Below, piece by piece: positions 8,558-17,942 of a DNA stretch of 38,238 bases; position 1 is the first letter of the stretch; every line of letters starts with the position of its first letter. The stretch comes from Chloroflexota bacterium (GTDB lineage Bacteria; Chloroflexota; Limnocylindria; P2-11E), in contig JACPEQ010000034.1 of NCBI GenBank assembly GCA_016183435.1, forward strand, positions 1-38,238. The letters run 5' to 3'. The notes under the pieces were generated by a model. It ran no database searches. It saw only the letters and a list, made by a program, of their open reading frames with translations, and was not told the origin of the DNA. Position numbers and translations under genes: made by a program.

Positions 8558-11170
8558 TCAACGTCCGTGGCACTTCTTGTACTTCTTGCCGGACCCGCAG
8601 TAGCAGGGGTCATTCCTGCCGAGCTTGCCCTTCGCGGGCGCTGCCCCGTGCGAGCCCCCAGCCATGGCGGCGACCGGCGGACGAGACGGCACGCGCTCGA
8701 GGCCACCGCCGCTCGCGGTGCCCTGGGCGGCGCGCGTCACCCGCTCCTGCTCACGCTGTTGCTCGGTCTCGTCCACGCGCCGCACGCTGACCCGGAGGAT
8801 CATCTGGGCGGCCGTCGTGGCGAGCCGCGCGTTCATCTCCTCCCAGTAGCGGTGCGCCTCCTTCTTGTAGGCGATGAGAGGGTCCTGCTGGCCGTAGCCG
8901 CGCAGGTAGATGCCCTCGCGCAGCTCCTCCATCTGCGTGAGGTGCTCGACCCAGTGCGTGTCGATCGCTCGCAGGAGGACGAGCCGCTCGACCTCGCGCA
9001 TGAGCTCCTCGCCGAGCTCGCGCTCCTTGTCGTCGTACGCCTCGTCGACGATCTCGGCGACGCGACCGAGCAGGTCGTTGCCGGCGTCCTCGAGCTCCGC
9101 GGCGGGGATCTCGCGGCCGATGAGCGCGCCGAGCGCCGCGCGCAGCTGCTCGATGTCGCGCTCCTCGGGGTCGATCGACGCCGCCGCCTCCGCGAGCGCA
9201 GCGGCCTCGTCGTGCAGGAACTCGAGCAGGGTCTCCTTGACCTCGCCCTGCTCGAGGATCTTCCGGCGCTGGCCGTAGATGACGCGGCGCTGCTCGTTCA
9301 GGACGTCGTCGAACTCGAGCGCGCGCTTGCGGATGTCGAAGTTGCGGGCCTCGACCTTGATCTGCGCCTGTGTGATCGCTCCGGTCACCATCTTGGACTC
9401 GATGGGCTGCGAGTCGTCGAACCCGAGCCGGTCCATCAGGGCGGCGACCCGCTCCGACGCGAAGACGCGGATGAGGTCGTCCTCGAGCGAGACGAAGAAC
9501 CGCGACGAGCCCGGGTCGCCCTGGCGACCGGCCCGGCCGCGGAGCTGGTTGTCGATGCGGCGCGCCTCGTGACGCTCGGTCCCGATGACGTGGAGGCCGC
9601 CGAGCGCGACGACACCGTCCCCGAGGAGGATGTCGACGCCGCGGCCGGCCATGTTCGTCGAGACCGTGATCCCGCCCTGCTGGCCGGCCTTCGCGATGAT
9701 GAGCGCCTCGCGCTCGTGGTTCTTCGCGTTCAGCACCTCGTGGTCGAGCCCGTGGCGGTCCATCTCGTCGGAGAGCCGCTGGCTCTTCTCGACCGAGGTC
9801 GTGCCGATGAGGATCGGCTGGCCCTTCTGGTGGCGGGACTGCACGTCGGCGATGATCGCCGCCCACTTCCCCTGCTCGGACTTGTAGACGAGGTCCGGGT
9901 CGTCCCGTCGGACCATCGGCCGGTGCGTCGGGATGACCGTGACCTCGAGCTTGTAGACCTTGAACAGCTCCTCGGCCTCGGTCGCCGCGGTGCCCGTCAT
10001 GCCGGCGAGCTTCGTGTACATGCGGAAGTAGTTCTGGATCGTGATCGTGGCGAACGTCCGGGTCTCGCGCTGGATCTTGACGTTCTCCTTCGCCTCGACG
10101 GCCTGGTGCAGCCCGTCGCTCCAGCGGCGGCCGGGCATCTGGCGACCCGTGAACTCGTCGATGATCACGACCTCGCCGTCCTTGACGATGTAGTCCTTGT
10201 CGCGCTTGTAGAGCGCCCGCGCCTTCACGGCGTTGTCGAGGTAGTGGATCGCGTCCGCGTCGCCGGTGTAGAGGTCGCGCACGTTGAGGAGGCGCTCCGC
10301 CTTGTCGATCCCGGACTCCGTCAGCGTGACCGCGCGGTGCTTCTCCTCGATGACGTAGTCGGTGCCTTCCACCAGGCGCGCGGCCGTGCGCGCGACGCGG
10401 TAGTACGTGTCGGTCGCGTCCTCGGCGGGCGCGCTGATGATCAGCGGCGTCCGCGCCTCGTCGATGAGGATCGAGTCCGCCTCGTCCACGATCGCGTAGT
10501 GGAGCGGCCGCTGCACCATGTCGGTGAGCTGCACGACCATGTTGTCGCGCAGGTAGTCGAACCCGAACTCGCTGTTCTGGCCGTACGTGATGTCGGCGAG
10601 GTACGCCTCCTTGCGCGTGATGTCCCGCCAATGGCGGTGCCGCCAGTCGACGGCGTCGAGCTCGACGGACGGGTCGTGGATCGCGCTCTTGTCGTGGGCG
10701 ATGTAGGCCACGCTCATGCCGAGCGCGTGGTAGATCGGTGCCATCCAGCCGGCGCCCGTCTTGGCGAGGTAGTCGTTCGTCGTCACGAGGTGCGCGCCCT
10801 TGCCTTCGAGGGCGTTCAGGTAGAGCGCGAGCGACGCGACGAGCGTCTTGCCCTCACCGGTCTTCATCTCGGCGATGTGGCCGTTGTGCAGTGCCATGCC
10901 ACCGATGAGCTGCACGTCGAAGTGGCGCTGCTTGTTCGTGCGTTGCGACGCCTCGCGGACCGCGGCGAACGCCTCGCACAGCAGGTCGTCCGGCGCCTCG
11001 CCCTTCGCGAGCCGCTCGCGGAAGATCGCCGTCCGTTGGCGGAGGTCATCGTCGGAGAGCGCGGACATCTCGGGCTCGCGCTCGTTGACGCGCGTGACGA
11101 GCTTGCGGAGCTTCCGCAGCTCGCCCTCGTTCGAGTCGAAGAGACCGCCGATGCGGCCGACGAGGCTCAC
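8558..11170 (-). CDS. secA: Preprotein translocase ATPase SecA
   Basis: MKTGEGKTLVASL, VDEADSILIDEARTPLIISA, TNMAGRGVDI, C-terminal SEC-C zinc motif GRNDPCYCGSGKKYKKCHG. Confidence 0.98.
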   Translation of the reverse strand: MSLVGRIGGLFDSNEGELRKLRKLVTRVNEREPEMSALSDDDLRQRTAIFRERLAKGEAPDDLLCEAFAAVREASQRTNKQRHFDVQLIGGMALHNGHIAEMKTGEGKTLVASLALYLNALEGKGAHLVTTNDYLAKTGAGWMAPIYHALGMSVAYIAHDKSAIHDPSVELDAVDWRHRHWRDITRKEAYLADITYGQNSEFGFDYLRDNMVVQLTDMVQRPLHYAIVDEADSILIDEARTPLIISAPAEDATDTYYRVARTAARLVEGTDYVIEEKHRAVTLTESGIDKAERLLNVRDLYTGDADAIHYLDNAVKARALYKRDKDYIVKDGEVVIIDEFTGRQMPGRRWSDGLHQAVEAKENVKIQRETRTFATITIQNYFRMYTKLAGMTGTAATEAEELFKVYKLEVTVIPTHRPMVRRDDPDLVYKSEQGKWAAIIADVQSRHQKGQPILIGTTSVEKSQRLSDEMDRHGLDHEVLNAKNHEREALIIAKAGQQGGITVSTNMAGRGVDILLGDGVVALGGLHVIGTERHEARRIDNQLRGRAGRQGDPGSSRFFVSLEDDLIRVFASERVAALMDRLGFDDSQPIESKMVTGAITQAQIKVEARNFDIRKRALEFDDVLNEQRRVIYGQRRKILEQGEVKETLLEFLHDEAAALAEAAASIDPEERDIEQLRAALGALIGREIPAAELEDAGNDLLGRVAEIVDEAYDDKERELGEELMREVERLVLLRAIDTHWVEHLTQMEELREGIYLRGYGQQDPLIAYKKEAHRYWEEMNARLATTAAQMILRVSVRRVDETEQQREQERVTRAAQGTASGGGLERVPSRPPVAAMAGGSHGAAPAKGKLGRNDPCYCGSGKKYKKCHGR

Positions 11171-11180
11171 GCGCTATTCG

Positions 11181-12164
11181 TTACCGGACGCGGAGCGGCA
11201 ACTGCACCGTCGGTGACGTGAACAGGGCTCCCACCGATTCGCCTTCGTGGATGCGCCGGATCGTCTCCGCGAACAACGGCGCGACGGACAGCACTCGGAT
11301 CTTGTCGCTCCTCTTCCCGGGAGCAAGCGGGACCGTGTCGGTCACGACCAGCTCGCGGATCCCCGAGCCGCACAGGCTCTCCGCGGCGCCGCCCATGAGC
11401 AGCGCGTGGACGCACGCCACGACGATGTCCTGGATGCCGCCCTCCTTCAGCGCGTTGACAGTGTTCAGCACCGTGCCACCGGTGTTGATGAGGTCGTCGA
11501 TGATGATCGCGCGGCGGTAGCCGATGTCACCGACGATGTCGACGATCTCGGTCTCGCCGGTGTTGCCGCGACGGCGCTTCTCGACGAAGGCCGTCGGCAG
11601 GCGCAGCTTCTCGGCGAAGTTGCGGCCCTTCTTCGCGAAGCCGAGGTCGGGGACGACGACCACCGCGTCATCTCGCCCGGCGTAGTCGTCGGTGAAGTAG
11701 TTGACGAGCGGCAGGAACGCCGAGAGCTCGTCACCGGGGATGCTGAAGAAGCCCTGGACCTGACCCTGATGCAGGTCCATGGTGAGGAAGCGGTCCGCGC
11801 CCGCGACGCCGACCAGGTCCGCGAGCAGCCGCGCGGTGATGGGCACGCGCGGCTGGTCCTTCTTGTCGCTCTGGCCGTACGCGAAGTACGGCATGACCGC
11901 GGTGATGCGGCCGGCGCTGGCCCGGCGGAAGGCGTCGAGCATGATGAGCAGCTCCATGATGTGGTCCGACGTCCCCGGACCCGAAAGGGACTGGATGACG
12001 AAGACGTCATGCTCGCGCGCGTTCTCCTTGATCTGGACGAAGATCTCGTCATTCGGGAACTTGAACACGTCGGCCCGACCCAGCGGCTGGCCGAGCGCTT
12101 CGGCGACATCGTTCGCGAACTCGGGGTGCGCGTTGCCGGTGTAGACGGAGAGGCCCCGGAACAT
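11181..12164 (-). CDS. prs: Ribose-phosphate pyrophosphokinase
   Basis: FPNDEIFVQIKENAREHDVFVIQS, RAIIIDDLINTGGT PRPP loop; ATG 12164 preceded by GGGAGGAGG. Confidence 0.95.
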   Translation of the reverse strand: MFRGLSVYTGNAHPEFANDVAEALGQPLGRADVFKFPNDEIFVQIKENAREHDVFVIQSLSGPGTSDHIMELLIMLDAFRRASAGRITAVMPYFAYGQSDKKDQPRVPITARLLADLVGVAGADRFLTMDLHQGQVQGFFSIPGDELSAFLPLVNYFTDDYAGRDDAVVVVPDLGFAKKGRNFAEKLRLPTAFVEKRRRGNTGETEIVDIVGDIGYRRAIIIDDLINTGGTVLNTVNALKEGGIQDIVVACVHALLMGGAAESLCGSGIRELVVTDTVPLAPGKRSDKIRVLSVAPLFAETIRRIHEGESVGALFTSPTVQLPLRVR

Positions 12165-12194
12165 GACGTCCTCCTCCCTTCTCCGCATCAACGG

Positions 12195-12236
12195 GTCCCC
12201 CGGGCGCGCAGACCGAGGCGCCGGAGCGACGAGGTC
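12195..12236. repeat. 42-nt dispersed repeat, copy 1 (upstream of prs)
   Basis: gtcccccgggcgcgcagaccgaggcgccggagcgacgaggtc; 40/42 identical to 31353-31394. Confidence 0.9.
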
Positions 12237-12322
12237 GAGCACCCGGGCCCGAGCGAGGGGTCCCCCCGAGCGAGGGTCGGAAAGAAGTGTATGTCCCGGC
12301 CACGGTCCTAGGCTGTATCGGA

Positions 12323-12493
12323 ATGCTCATGCGCTTCGGTCACCGCACCCGCTGGATCGCCGTGTGGGTCCTGCTCGCGGTCTGGTTCGTGGCGCTCATG
12401 ACCGGGCTCGGTGGCGGGCTGGCCAACCTGTTCTTGGTGTTCGCCGTGGTCGTCCTGCTCTACGAGCTCCTCGCGGTCGACCGGCCGGCCTGA
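12323..12493 (+). CDS. Small hydrophobic membrane protein, lmo0937/DUF5670-like
   Basis: MLMRFGHRTRWIAVWVLLAVWFVALMTGLGGGLANLFLVFAVVVLLYELLAVDRPA; two TM with GG(L)..L.LV.AVV.LL pattern. Confidence 0.55.
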   Translation: MLMRFGHRTRWIAVWVLLAVWFVALMTGLGGGLANLFLVFAVVVLLYELLAVDRPA

Positions 12494-13245
12494 CGCGGCC
12501 TTTCGCCGCGCAGGAAGCGCTCCTCCGGGAGCGCCGCGTCGCGGATCATCGCCTCCGTGCGGTCCAGCGGCCCGATCTCGCCGTGCGCGTCGGTCCCCAC
12601 GGAGAAGAGCGCGCCGCGCTCGCGCGCGCGCACCAGGAAGGCCTGGTGCGGCACGCGATAGGACTCGTTCACTTCGATCGCGACGCGCGCGTCCACGCAC
12701 ATCTCGATGAGACGCCGTTGCCACTCGACCGGGAAGCTCTCCTCGGGATCCCCGAGCGCGGCCAGCGGCGAGAACGTCGGGTGGCCGACGATGTCGATGC
12801 CGACCTCCTCGATCCCCTGCCGCACGAGGGCGAGCGTGCTCTCGAGGATGCGGCGCTGGAGCGCGGCGTCGGCGAAGCGCGTGGCCTCGGCGAACGGCAA
12901 GGAGCCGCGCTGCCCCTTCAGGAACGCACCGGCCTCGTCGAATCCGACGCGGACGCCGTCGAGGTGCACCTGATGGACAGCGCCGATCGTGTAGTGCAGC
13001 GCCGCGCGCGTGCTCGGCCGCAGCGGCGGTGCGACGCCGAGGTCGTACTCGATGCCGACGCGGAGGCCGAGCCGCGCGGCGTCGTCGAGGTAGCGCAGGA
13101 CGTCGTCGTCGTCGCGCATCTTGTCCCGCCACGGGAAGTGATCGGAGACACCGTGCGGCCGCACCGCCACGCTGCGCGCCCGGTCCTCGAGAGACAGGCG
13201 GCCATCGCTTCGCTCGGTGTGGACGTGGTGATCGAAGAGGGTCAG
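12460..13245 (-). CDS. PHP-domain phosphoesterase, apparent CTG start
   Basis: LTLFDHHVHTERSDGRLS (PHP HxH), VSDHF, DIVGHP, GTDAHG; CTG 13245-13243 overlaps the upstream TGA. Confidence 0.85.
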   Translation of the reverse strand: MTLFDHHVHTERSDGRLSLEDRARSVAVRPHGVSDHFPWRDKMRDDDDVLRYLDDAARLGLRVGIEYDLGVAPPLRPSTRAALHYTIGAVHQVHLDGVRVGFDEAGAFLKGQRGSLPFAEATRFADAALQRRILESTLALVRQGIEEVGIDIVGHPTFSPLAALGDPEESFPVEWQRRLIEMCVDARVAIEVNESYRVPHQAFLVRARERGALFSVGTDAHGEIGPLDRTEAMIRDAALPEERFLRGERPRQAGRSTARSS

Positions 13246-14351
13246 GCCGCCTCCTCGGGATGCCCGGCCCAGGCGGCCTCGACCATCGTCCAGAGGACGC
13301 CCGAGACGAGCGCCTGCCCTCCGAGCAGGAGCGGCATGCCGACGTCGCGCGCCGCGGCGGTGAACTCCCGCAGAGCCGGGTGCGCGATCGCCTCCGCATC
13401 GAACAGGTCGGAGGCGAAGCGCTCCGCGGCCGTCGGCCGCCAGCCGAGGTGGGCGAACAGCACGCGCGTGTCGAAGAGCATCCCGTCACCGAGCTCGCGC
13501 ATGCGCTCGAAGAACGCGCGCGGGCCGACCTGCTGGTAGAGGAACCCGAGGGCGGTCCGCGCGCGGCCCGACACGTCCCGCCCAGCGGCCTGCATCCCTC
13601 GCTCCTCCGCGAGCATGCGCACGCGACAGGCCGTCTGCGACTCGAGGTAGGTCCACACCGGCGCGCCGACGCGGCCCGCGACGAGCAGCTCGCGCTCCGG
13701 CGTCGTGATCAGCCGCATGAGCGCGTCGACCCGTGACCCGAGCTCCTTCTCCCACACGTCGAGCTGCGCGACCCCGCGCGGGCAGGCCGGGTGGCGACGG
13801 AGCACGGTCGCGTCGGCGGGCGTGTCCACGTCGAGCAGCGTCGCCGACGACCGGACGAGCTGCCGCGATGGCAGCCCGGCCTGCTGATGCAGCAGCCGCG
13901 GGAGCGGATTGTCCGCCGCGGGCAGCGCGATGGCGCGAAGGGCGCTCGTCGGCGTGAAGGCGACGAGATCGGCCGAGTAGTAGTTGTTCGACAGCACGAG
14001 AGCATCGCTGCTCTCGAGCTCGATGCGGATCGCGCGCAGCTGCTCCACGTCGAGCAGCGCGCCGGCGCCGGCACCGATCGCCAGGACGCGGTCGAGCCTG
14101 CGGGCCTCGATGATCCGCGCGAGCTCGCTGCCGAAGTGGAACGGCTGCGTCTCGCTCTCGTCGACGGCGGCGCCGGCGGAGGAGAACGCGGCGCTGGCCT
14201 CGTCGTCGCGCGTGACGGCGACCACGGGGTCGAATCCCGCCTCGATCGCGCGCCGCAGGAGGGTGCGCCCGATGGCGACGCGGATGCCGTCGAGCCGGCG
14301 CTCGACGTCGCCCGTCCCGCCGCGGCCGAAGAAGACGAGGAAGCCGGTCAC
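13242..14351 (-). CDS. Nucleotidyltransferase-like (GT-A fold-like) protein with C-terminal helical domain
   Basis: MTGFLVFFGRGGTGDVERRLDGIRVAIGRTLLRRAIEAGFDPVVAVTRDDE...LSNNYYSADLVAF...LLDVDTPAD; pattern of molybdopterin/phospholactate nucleotidyltransferase-like proteins. Confidence 0.5.
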   Translation of the reverse strand: MTGFLVFFGRGGTGDVERRLDGIRVAIGRTLLRRAIEAGFDPVVAVTRDDEASAAFSSAGAAVDESETQPFHFGSELARIIEARRLDRVLAIGAGAGALLDVEQLRAIRIELESSDALVLSNNYYSADLVAFTPTSALRAIALPAADNPLPRLLHQQAGLPSRQLVRSSATLLDVDTPADATVLRRHPACPRGVAQLDVWEKELGSRVDALMRLITTPERELLVAGRVGAPVWTYLESQTACRVRMLAEERGMQAAGRDVSGRARTALGFLYQQVGPRAFFERMRELGDGMLFDTRVLFAHLGWRPTAAERFASDLFDAEAIAHPALREFTAAARDVGMPLLLGGQALVSGVLWTMVEAAWAGHPEEAA

Positions 14352-14454
14352 TCGCGTATTAGATCAGCAGACCAGCGCTCGGACAGGATCCCGCGTCGTC
14401 GGGCTCGCGCTCCGGCTCGCTGCTCGCGCCGGACCTCCTCCCGCACCTCAGCTG

Positions 14455-14604
14455 ATGGAGACCGACGACGCGAGGCTGTTCGAGCAATGGACCGCCGCGT
14501 GGAGCGATCTCGTGGAGTTCGAGATCGTTCCGGTGGTCAGCTCGGCCGAAGCGGCCGCTCGCGCAGCTCGAGGCGGAGGAGAAGGCCCAGCAGGAGCGCG
14601 CTGA
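14455..14604 (+). pseudogene. C-terminal fragment resembling a DUF3303 protein
   Basis: METDDARLFEQWTAAWSDLVEFEIVPVVSSAEAAARA matches the recalled DUF3303 C-terminal pattern (ETDD..L..W...WSDLV.FE..PV..S.EA); the N-terminal half is not found upstream. Confidence 0.45.
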
Positions 14605-16048
14605 GCAGGGCGCCCGCGAGCACGCGCGCGTCGGCGGAGCCCAGCGAAGCGAGCACGTTCAGCCACTGCGGATCGGACCACAAGAAGAGCTTCGATGGGT
14701 CGAAGTTCACGTTGACCGGCACCGTGTCCCAGCCGTTGGGGTCGTAGACGAGAGCGGCGACGTTGAACAGCAGCAGCGACCACCCCGCGGCGACCCAGAA
14801 CATGACGCGCGCCCAGGTGCGCGACAGGAGGCCCTGCGAGATGCCCCAGGCGATCGCGACGACGAGGGCCGGCATGAGATCGTCCAGGAAGCGCGGCCCG
14901 AAGACGCGTCCGCCCCACCACTCCATGTAGTTGGCGTACGTGACGAGCAGCAGGAGCCACGCGACGGAGAGCCCGCGCAGGCGGAGCGCGACGAGGCCTG
15001 GGCGGCGCCACGCGAGCCCGAACGCGGCAAGGCCGGCGACGATCCAGGGCTCGTAGATCAAGATCCCCCGGCTCGGACTGATGAGCAGGCCGCGAAGACC
15101 GGGCTCCAGTGTCTGCGGGTAGAACGGCTTGTCGCCGTAGCCCTGCTCGAATGGCGACCCGAAGGCGAGCGCGTTGTAGACGAGCAGCGGGACCACGCCG
15201 AGCGCCACGCCGAGGGCGAAGAGGATCGGCGCAAGCGGGCGCACGACGGCGACGCGCGGCCAAGGCAGCCGCGCGACGCCGAGCGCGATGATCGCGGTCG
15301 TCTGGCGCACGCTGACACCGGCCCCCATGACAAGGCCGGCGATCAGCTCGCGACGGATCGAGACCCGCTCTTGGAGCACCAGCCACAGCGCGAGTGCGAG
15401 CGCGAGATGCACACCGGCGTGCTGCCACAGCGCCTGCGCCGAGATCGTCCGAACGCTCGTCCCGAGCCAGTACAGGAACACGAGCGCGAGCGCCCAGCGC
15501 GCGCTCGTGAAGCGCCGCATGACGGACCACAGCAGCAACACCGCGATCGTCTCGATCAGGGCCGCAGCCAGATGACCTGCGCGGACGAGCATGCCGCCGT
15601 CGGCGGGAGATACACCGGCAAGCACGAAGGGCGCCAGCACGGGAAGGGCGAGGAGCGAGATCCCGGGCGGGAAGATCGAGCACACGCGCTCGCCGGGATC
15701 GGGTGGCCGCGGGCCGAGCCCCCGGGGTGACGCGCCGGACTCGGTCGGTGGCACCGGCCGCAGCACGAACGTCTCCTGAGCGCGGAGGCTCGCCTCGCCA
15801 CACGGTCGGAAGAAGTAGGTATCCCGCGGGATGCCCGGCTGACCCGCGATATGGCGAGGCACGCCGTCGGGACCGTAGAGCGTGGCGAACTCGTCGTAGT
15901 CGACGTCGCTCTCGCGAATGAGCGTCCACGCGAAGAGCGTGTTCGCCACGGTGTCCGGGGACCAGATGTCGTTCAGGTCCGCGAACGTCAGAGTGAACAG
16001 TAGCAGGCCGCGGACGACCCAGCGCGCGACGCTGACCCGCTCGGTCAC
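14537..16048 (-). CDS. Polytopic membrane protein, glycosyltransferase (PMT/ArnT-like)
   Basis: About 10 TM segments, ERVCSIFPPGISLLALPVLAPF, ANYMEWWGGRVFGPRFLDDLMPAL; GTGA overlap with comF. Confidence 0.6.
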   Translation of the reverse strand: MTERVSVARWVVRGLLLFTLTFADLNDIWSPDTVANTLFAWTLIRESDVDYDEFATLYGPDGVPRHIAGQPGIPRDTYFFRPCGEASLRAQETFVLRPVPPTESGASPRGLGPRPPDPGERVCSIFPPGISLLALPVLAPFVLAGVSPADGGMLVRAGHLAAALIETIAVLLLWSVMRRFTSARWALALVFLYWLGTSVRTISAQALWQHAGVHLALALALWLVLQERVSIRRELIAGLVMGAGVSVRQTTAIIALGVARLPWPRVAVVRPLAPILFALGVALGVVPLLVYNALAFGSPFEQGYGDKPFYPQTLEPGLRGLLISPSRGILIYEPWIVAGLAAFGLAWRRPGLVALRLRGLSVAWLLLLVTYANYMEWWGGRVFGPRFLDDLMPALVVAIAWGISQGLLSRTWARVMFWVAAGWSLLLFNVAALVYDPNGWDTVPVNVNFDPSKLFLWSDPQWLNVLASLGSADARVLAGALLSALLLGLLLRLELRERPLRPS

Positions 16049-16683
16049 TCGTCCACCGCGATGACGTACGCGCGGACATCCCGCGCGCCGCCCGCGCGCG
16101 CGGCGATCGCGGCGGCGTGGCACGTGGCACCTGTGGTCGTGACGTCGTCGACGATCGCGACGCGCAGTCCGCGAAGCGATCCCGCCTCGGAGACGAAGGC
16201 GCCGTCGACGTTGCTCGCTCGCTCCGCGCGATCGAGCTCCACCTGCGGACGCGTGTGCCGGATGCGGTGCAGGGCCGGGAGCACGGGCAGTCCGGTGCGA
16301 CCGGAGACCTGCGCTCCGAGCAGCGCCGCCTGGTCGTAGCCGCGCGCTCGCACGCGCTCCCGGTGCAGGGGCACCGGCACGACGGCGTCGATCCGCGCCC
16401 CCAGGGCAAGGTCGCCTGCGACCATTCCGGCGACGAGCTCGCCGAGCTCCTGCGTCAGCCCCCGCTCGTCCCGGTACTTGCACCGCTGGATCGCGAGCCG
16501 GAGAGGCCCTTCATAGGCCCCCGCGGCGTGGAAGGACAGACCGCATGAGCGGAACGACCTCGGCTCCAGGGCGTGCCGGCATTCGAGGCAGAACCAGGAG
16601 CCGGGCCTGTCGCAGCCGGCGCACAGCGGCGGGACCAGCGCGGTCGCGCTCGCCACCGCGACGGCGCGGGCCAGGTCCTTCAT
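16045..16683 (-). CDS. comF: ComF family phosphoribosyltransferase
   Basis: CAGCDRPGSWFCLECRHAL zinc finger, VPVPLHRERVRARGYDQA, VAIVDDVTTTGAT. Confidence 0.92.
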   Translation of the reverse strand: MKDLARAVAVASATALVPPLCAGCDRPGSWFCLECRHALEPRSFRSCGLSFHAAGAYEGPLRLAIQRCKYRDERGLTQELGELVAGMVAGDLALGARIDAVVPVPLHRERVRARGYDQAALLGAQVSGRTGLPVLPALHRIRHTRPQVELDRAERASNVDGAFVSEAGSLRGLRVAIVDDVTTTGATCHAAAIAARAGGARDVRAYVIAVDE

Positions 16684-17030
16684 GCGATCTGGAGGACGTC
16701 CCCCGCTTGCGTCCCGGTCCGCTCCGCGGTGCCTGCGGGCAGCTCGATCACCGCGTCGGCGCCGCGCGCCATGGTCACGGGCACCCATGGTCGCAGCCGC
16801 GAAGCGACCCGCACGACGCGCAACGCGCGGTCCACGAACACGGCGTCGATGGCGGATCGCATGAACAGCATGGTGATCATCGACGTCCTCGTGATGAGCA
16901 GCGCCTCACCGCGGCTCAGGCCGGAGCGTCCCAGGAGACCGATGCCACGAGAGAGAAAGTCGTCGGCAACGGAGCAATGCGTCGCCAGGGTCGTCCCGCG
17001 GGTGGTGTTCTCGATCCGGATCTGCCTCAG
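16680..17030 (-). CDS. DUF192 family protein, apparent CTG start
   Basis: LRQIRIENTTRGTTLATHCSVADDFLSRGIGLLGRSGLSRGEALLITRTSMITMLFMRSAIDAVFVDRALRVV...; no ATG/GTG/TTG before mid-domain; CTG 17030-17028 overlaps tadC TGA. Confidence 0.82.
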   Translation of the reverse strand: MRQIRIENTTRGTTLATHCSVADDFLSRGIGLLGRSGLSRGEALLITRTSMITMLFMRSAIDAVFVDRALRVVRVASRLRPWVPVTMARGADAVIELPAGTAERTGTQAGDVLQIA

Positions 17031-17941
17031 ACGCTCGAGCAGGAGGACATCGCCTGCAGGGCCGCGGGAGCGAGGATGACGATGAAGAGCGACGGGAAGA
17101 TGCAGCCGATCGTCGGGAGCATGATCATGACCGGGGCCTTCGCCGCGCGCTCTTCGGCGCGCTGGCGGCGCTGCATCCGCAGCTGCTCCGACTGGATCCG
17201 CAAGACCTTCGACATCGAGACGCCGAGCTGGTCGGCCTGGATGATCGCCGAGATGAAGTTCTGCAGCTCCTTTTGCTCGACACGCTCGACGATGCCGCGA
17301 AGGGCCTCGACCCGCGACTTGCCTACCCGCTGCTCGCCGGCGGCACGCTTGAACTCCACCGCCATCGCGCCCTTCATCTTCTCGGTCATCTTCACGATGG
17401 CGGCGTCGAAGCCAAGGCCGGCCTCGACGGAGATCGTCAGCAGGTCGAGCGCATCCGGGAGCTGGTCGAGGACCTCGTTCGCGCGCTTTCCCGCCTTGTT
17501 CGACAGGTAGAAGTCCGGCGCCTTGAAGCCGACCACGAGGCCGATCGGGATGGCGATGAGCGTCTGCATCACGTCCGCGGTGATCGCGTTCACCAGCGTC
17601 GAGCCGCCGATCGCGAACACGATGGCCGCGAAGACCTTCACGCCGAGGAAGAACTCGCTGCTCGTCGACTCCATGCCGGCGCGCTTCAGCGCGAGCTGCA
17701 CCCCTGCGGCGGCGTTCGCCGGGTAGAACCGGCCTGCGAGGCGCGCGAGGCCCTGGATGATCGGTTTGAGGGTGCGCTCGGAGAAGGGACGCCGCAGCTC
17801 GAGCTCCTCGAGCGTGCGAGGGCGCACCGCGATCTGCTGCAGCCGCGCTTGGACGGGGTCGAGGCCCGACCCGACGTACACGGACGCGAAGATCAGGACG
17901 ACCGCCACGACCATGATCCCCGCGAGCAGTGCGGCTTCCAC
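17027..17941 (-). CDS. tadC: Type II secretion F-family protein TadC
   Basis: LPDALDLLTISVEAGLGFDAAIVKMTEK and RAEERAAKAPVMIMLPTIGCIFPSLFIVIL. Confidence 0.88.
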   Translation of the reverse strand: MEAALLAGIMVVAVVLIFASVYVGSGLDPVQARLQQIAVRPRTLEELELRRPFSERTLKPIIQGLARLAGRFYPANAAAGVQLALKRAGMESTSSEFFLGVKVFAAIVFAIGGSTLVNAITADVMQTLIAIPIGLVVGFKAPDFYLSNKAGKRANEVLDQLPDALDLLTISVEAGLGFDAAIVKMTEKMKGAMAVEFKRAAGEQRVGKSRVEALRGIVERVEQKELQNFISAIIQADQLGVSMSKVLRIQSEQLRMQRRQRAEERAAKAPVMIMLPTIGCIFPSLFIVILAPAALQAMSSCSSV

Positions 17942-17942
17942 G

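Noticed and set aside
8444-11221. 925-aa plus-strand ORF opposite secA
   Set aside because: Antisense shadow of secA; repetitive LVDD/RRL composition with no domain.
12267-12280. 14-mer CGAGCGAGGGTCGG shared with 33056-33069 upstream of murT
   Set aside because: Short and GC-rich; chance recurrence is plausible in a 38-kb high-GC window.
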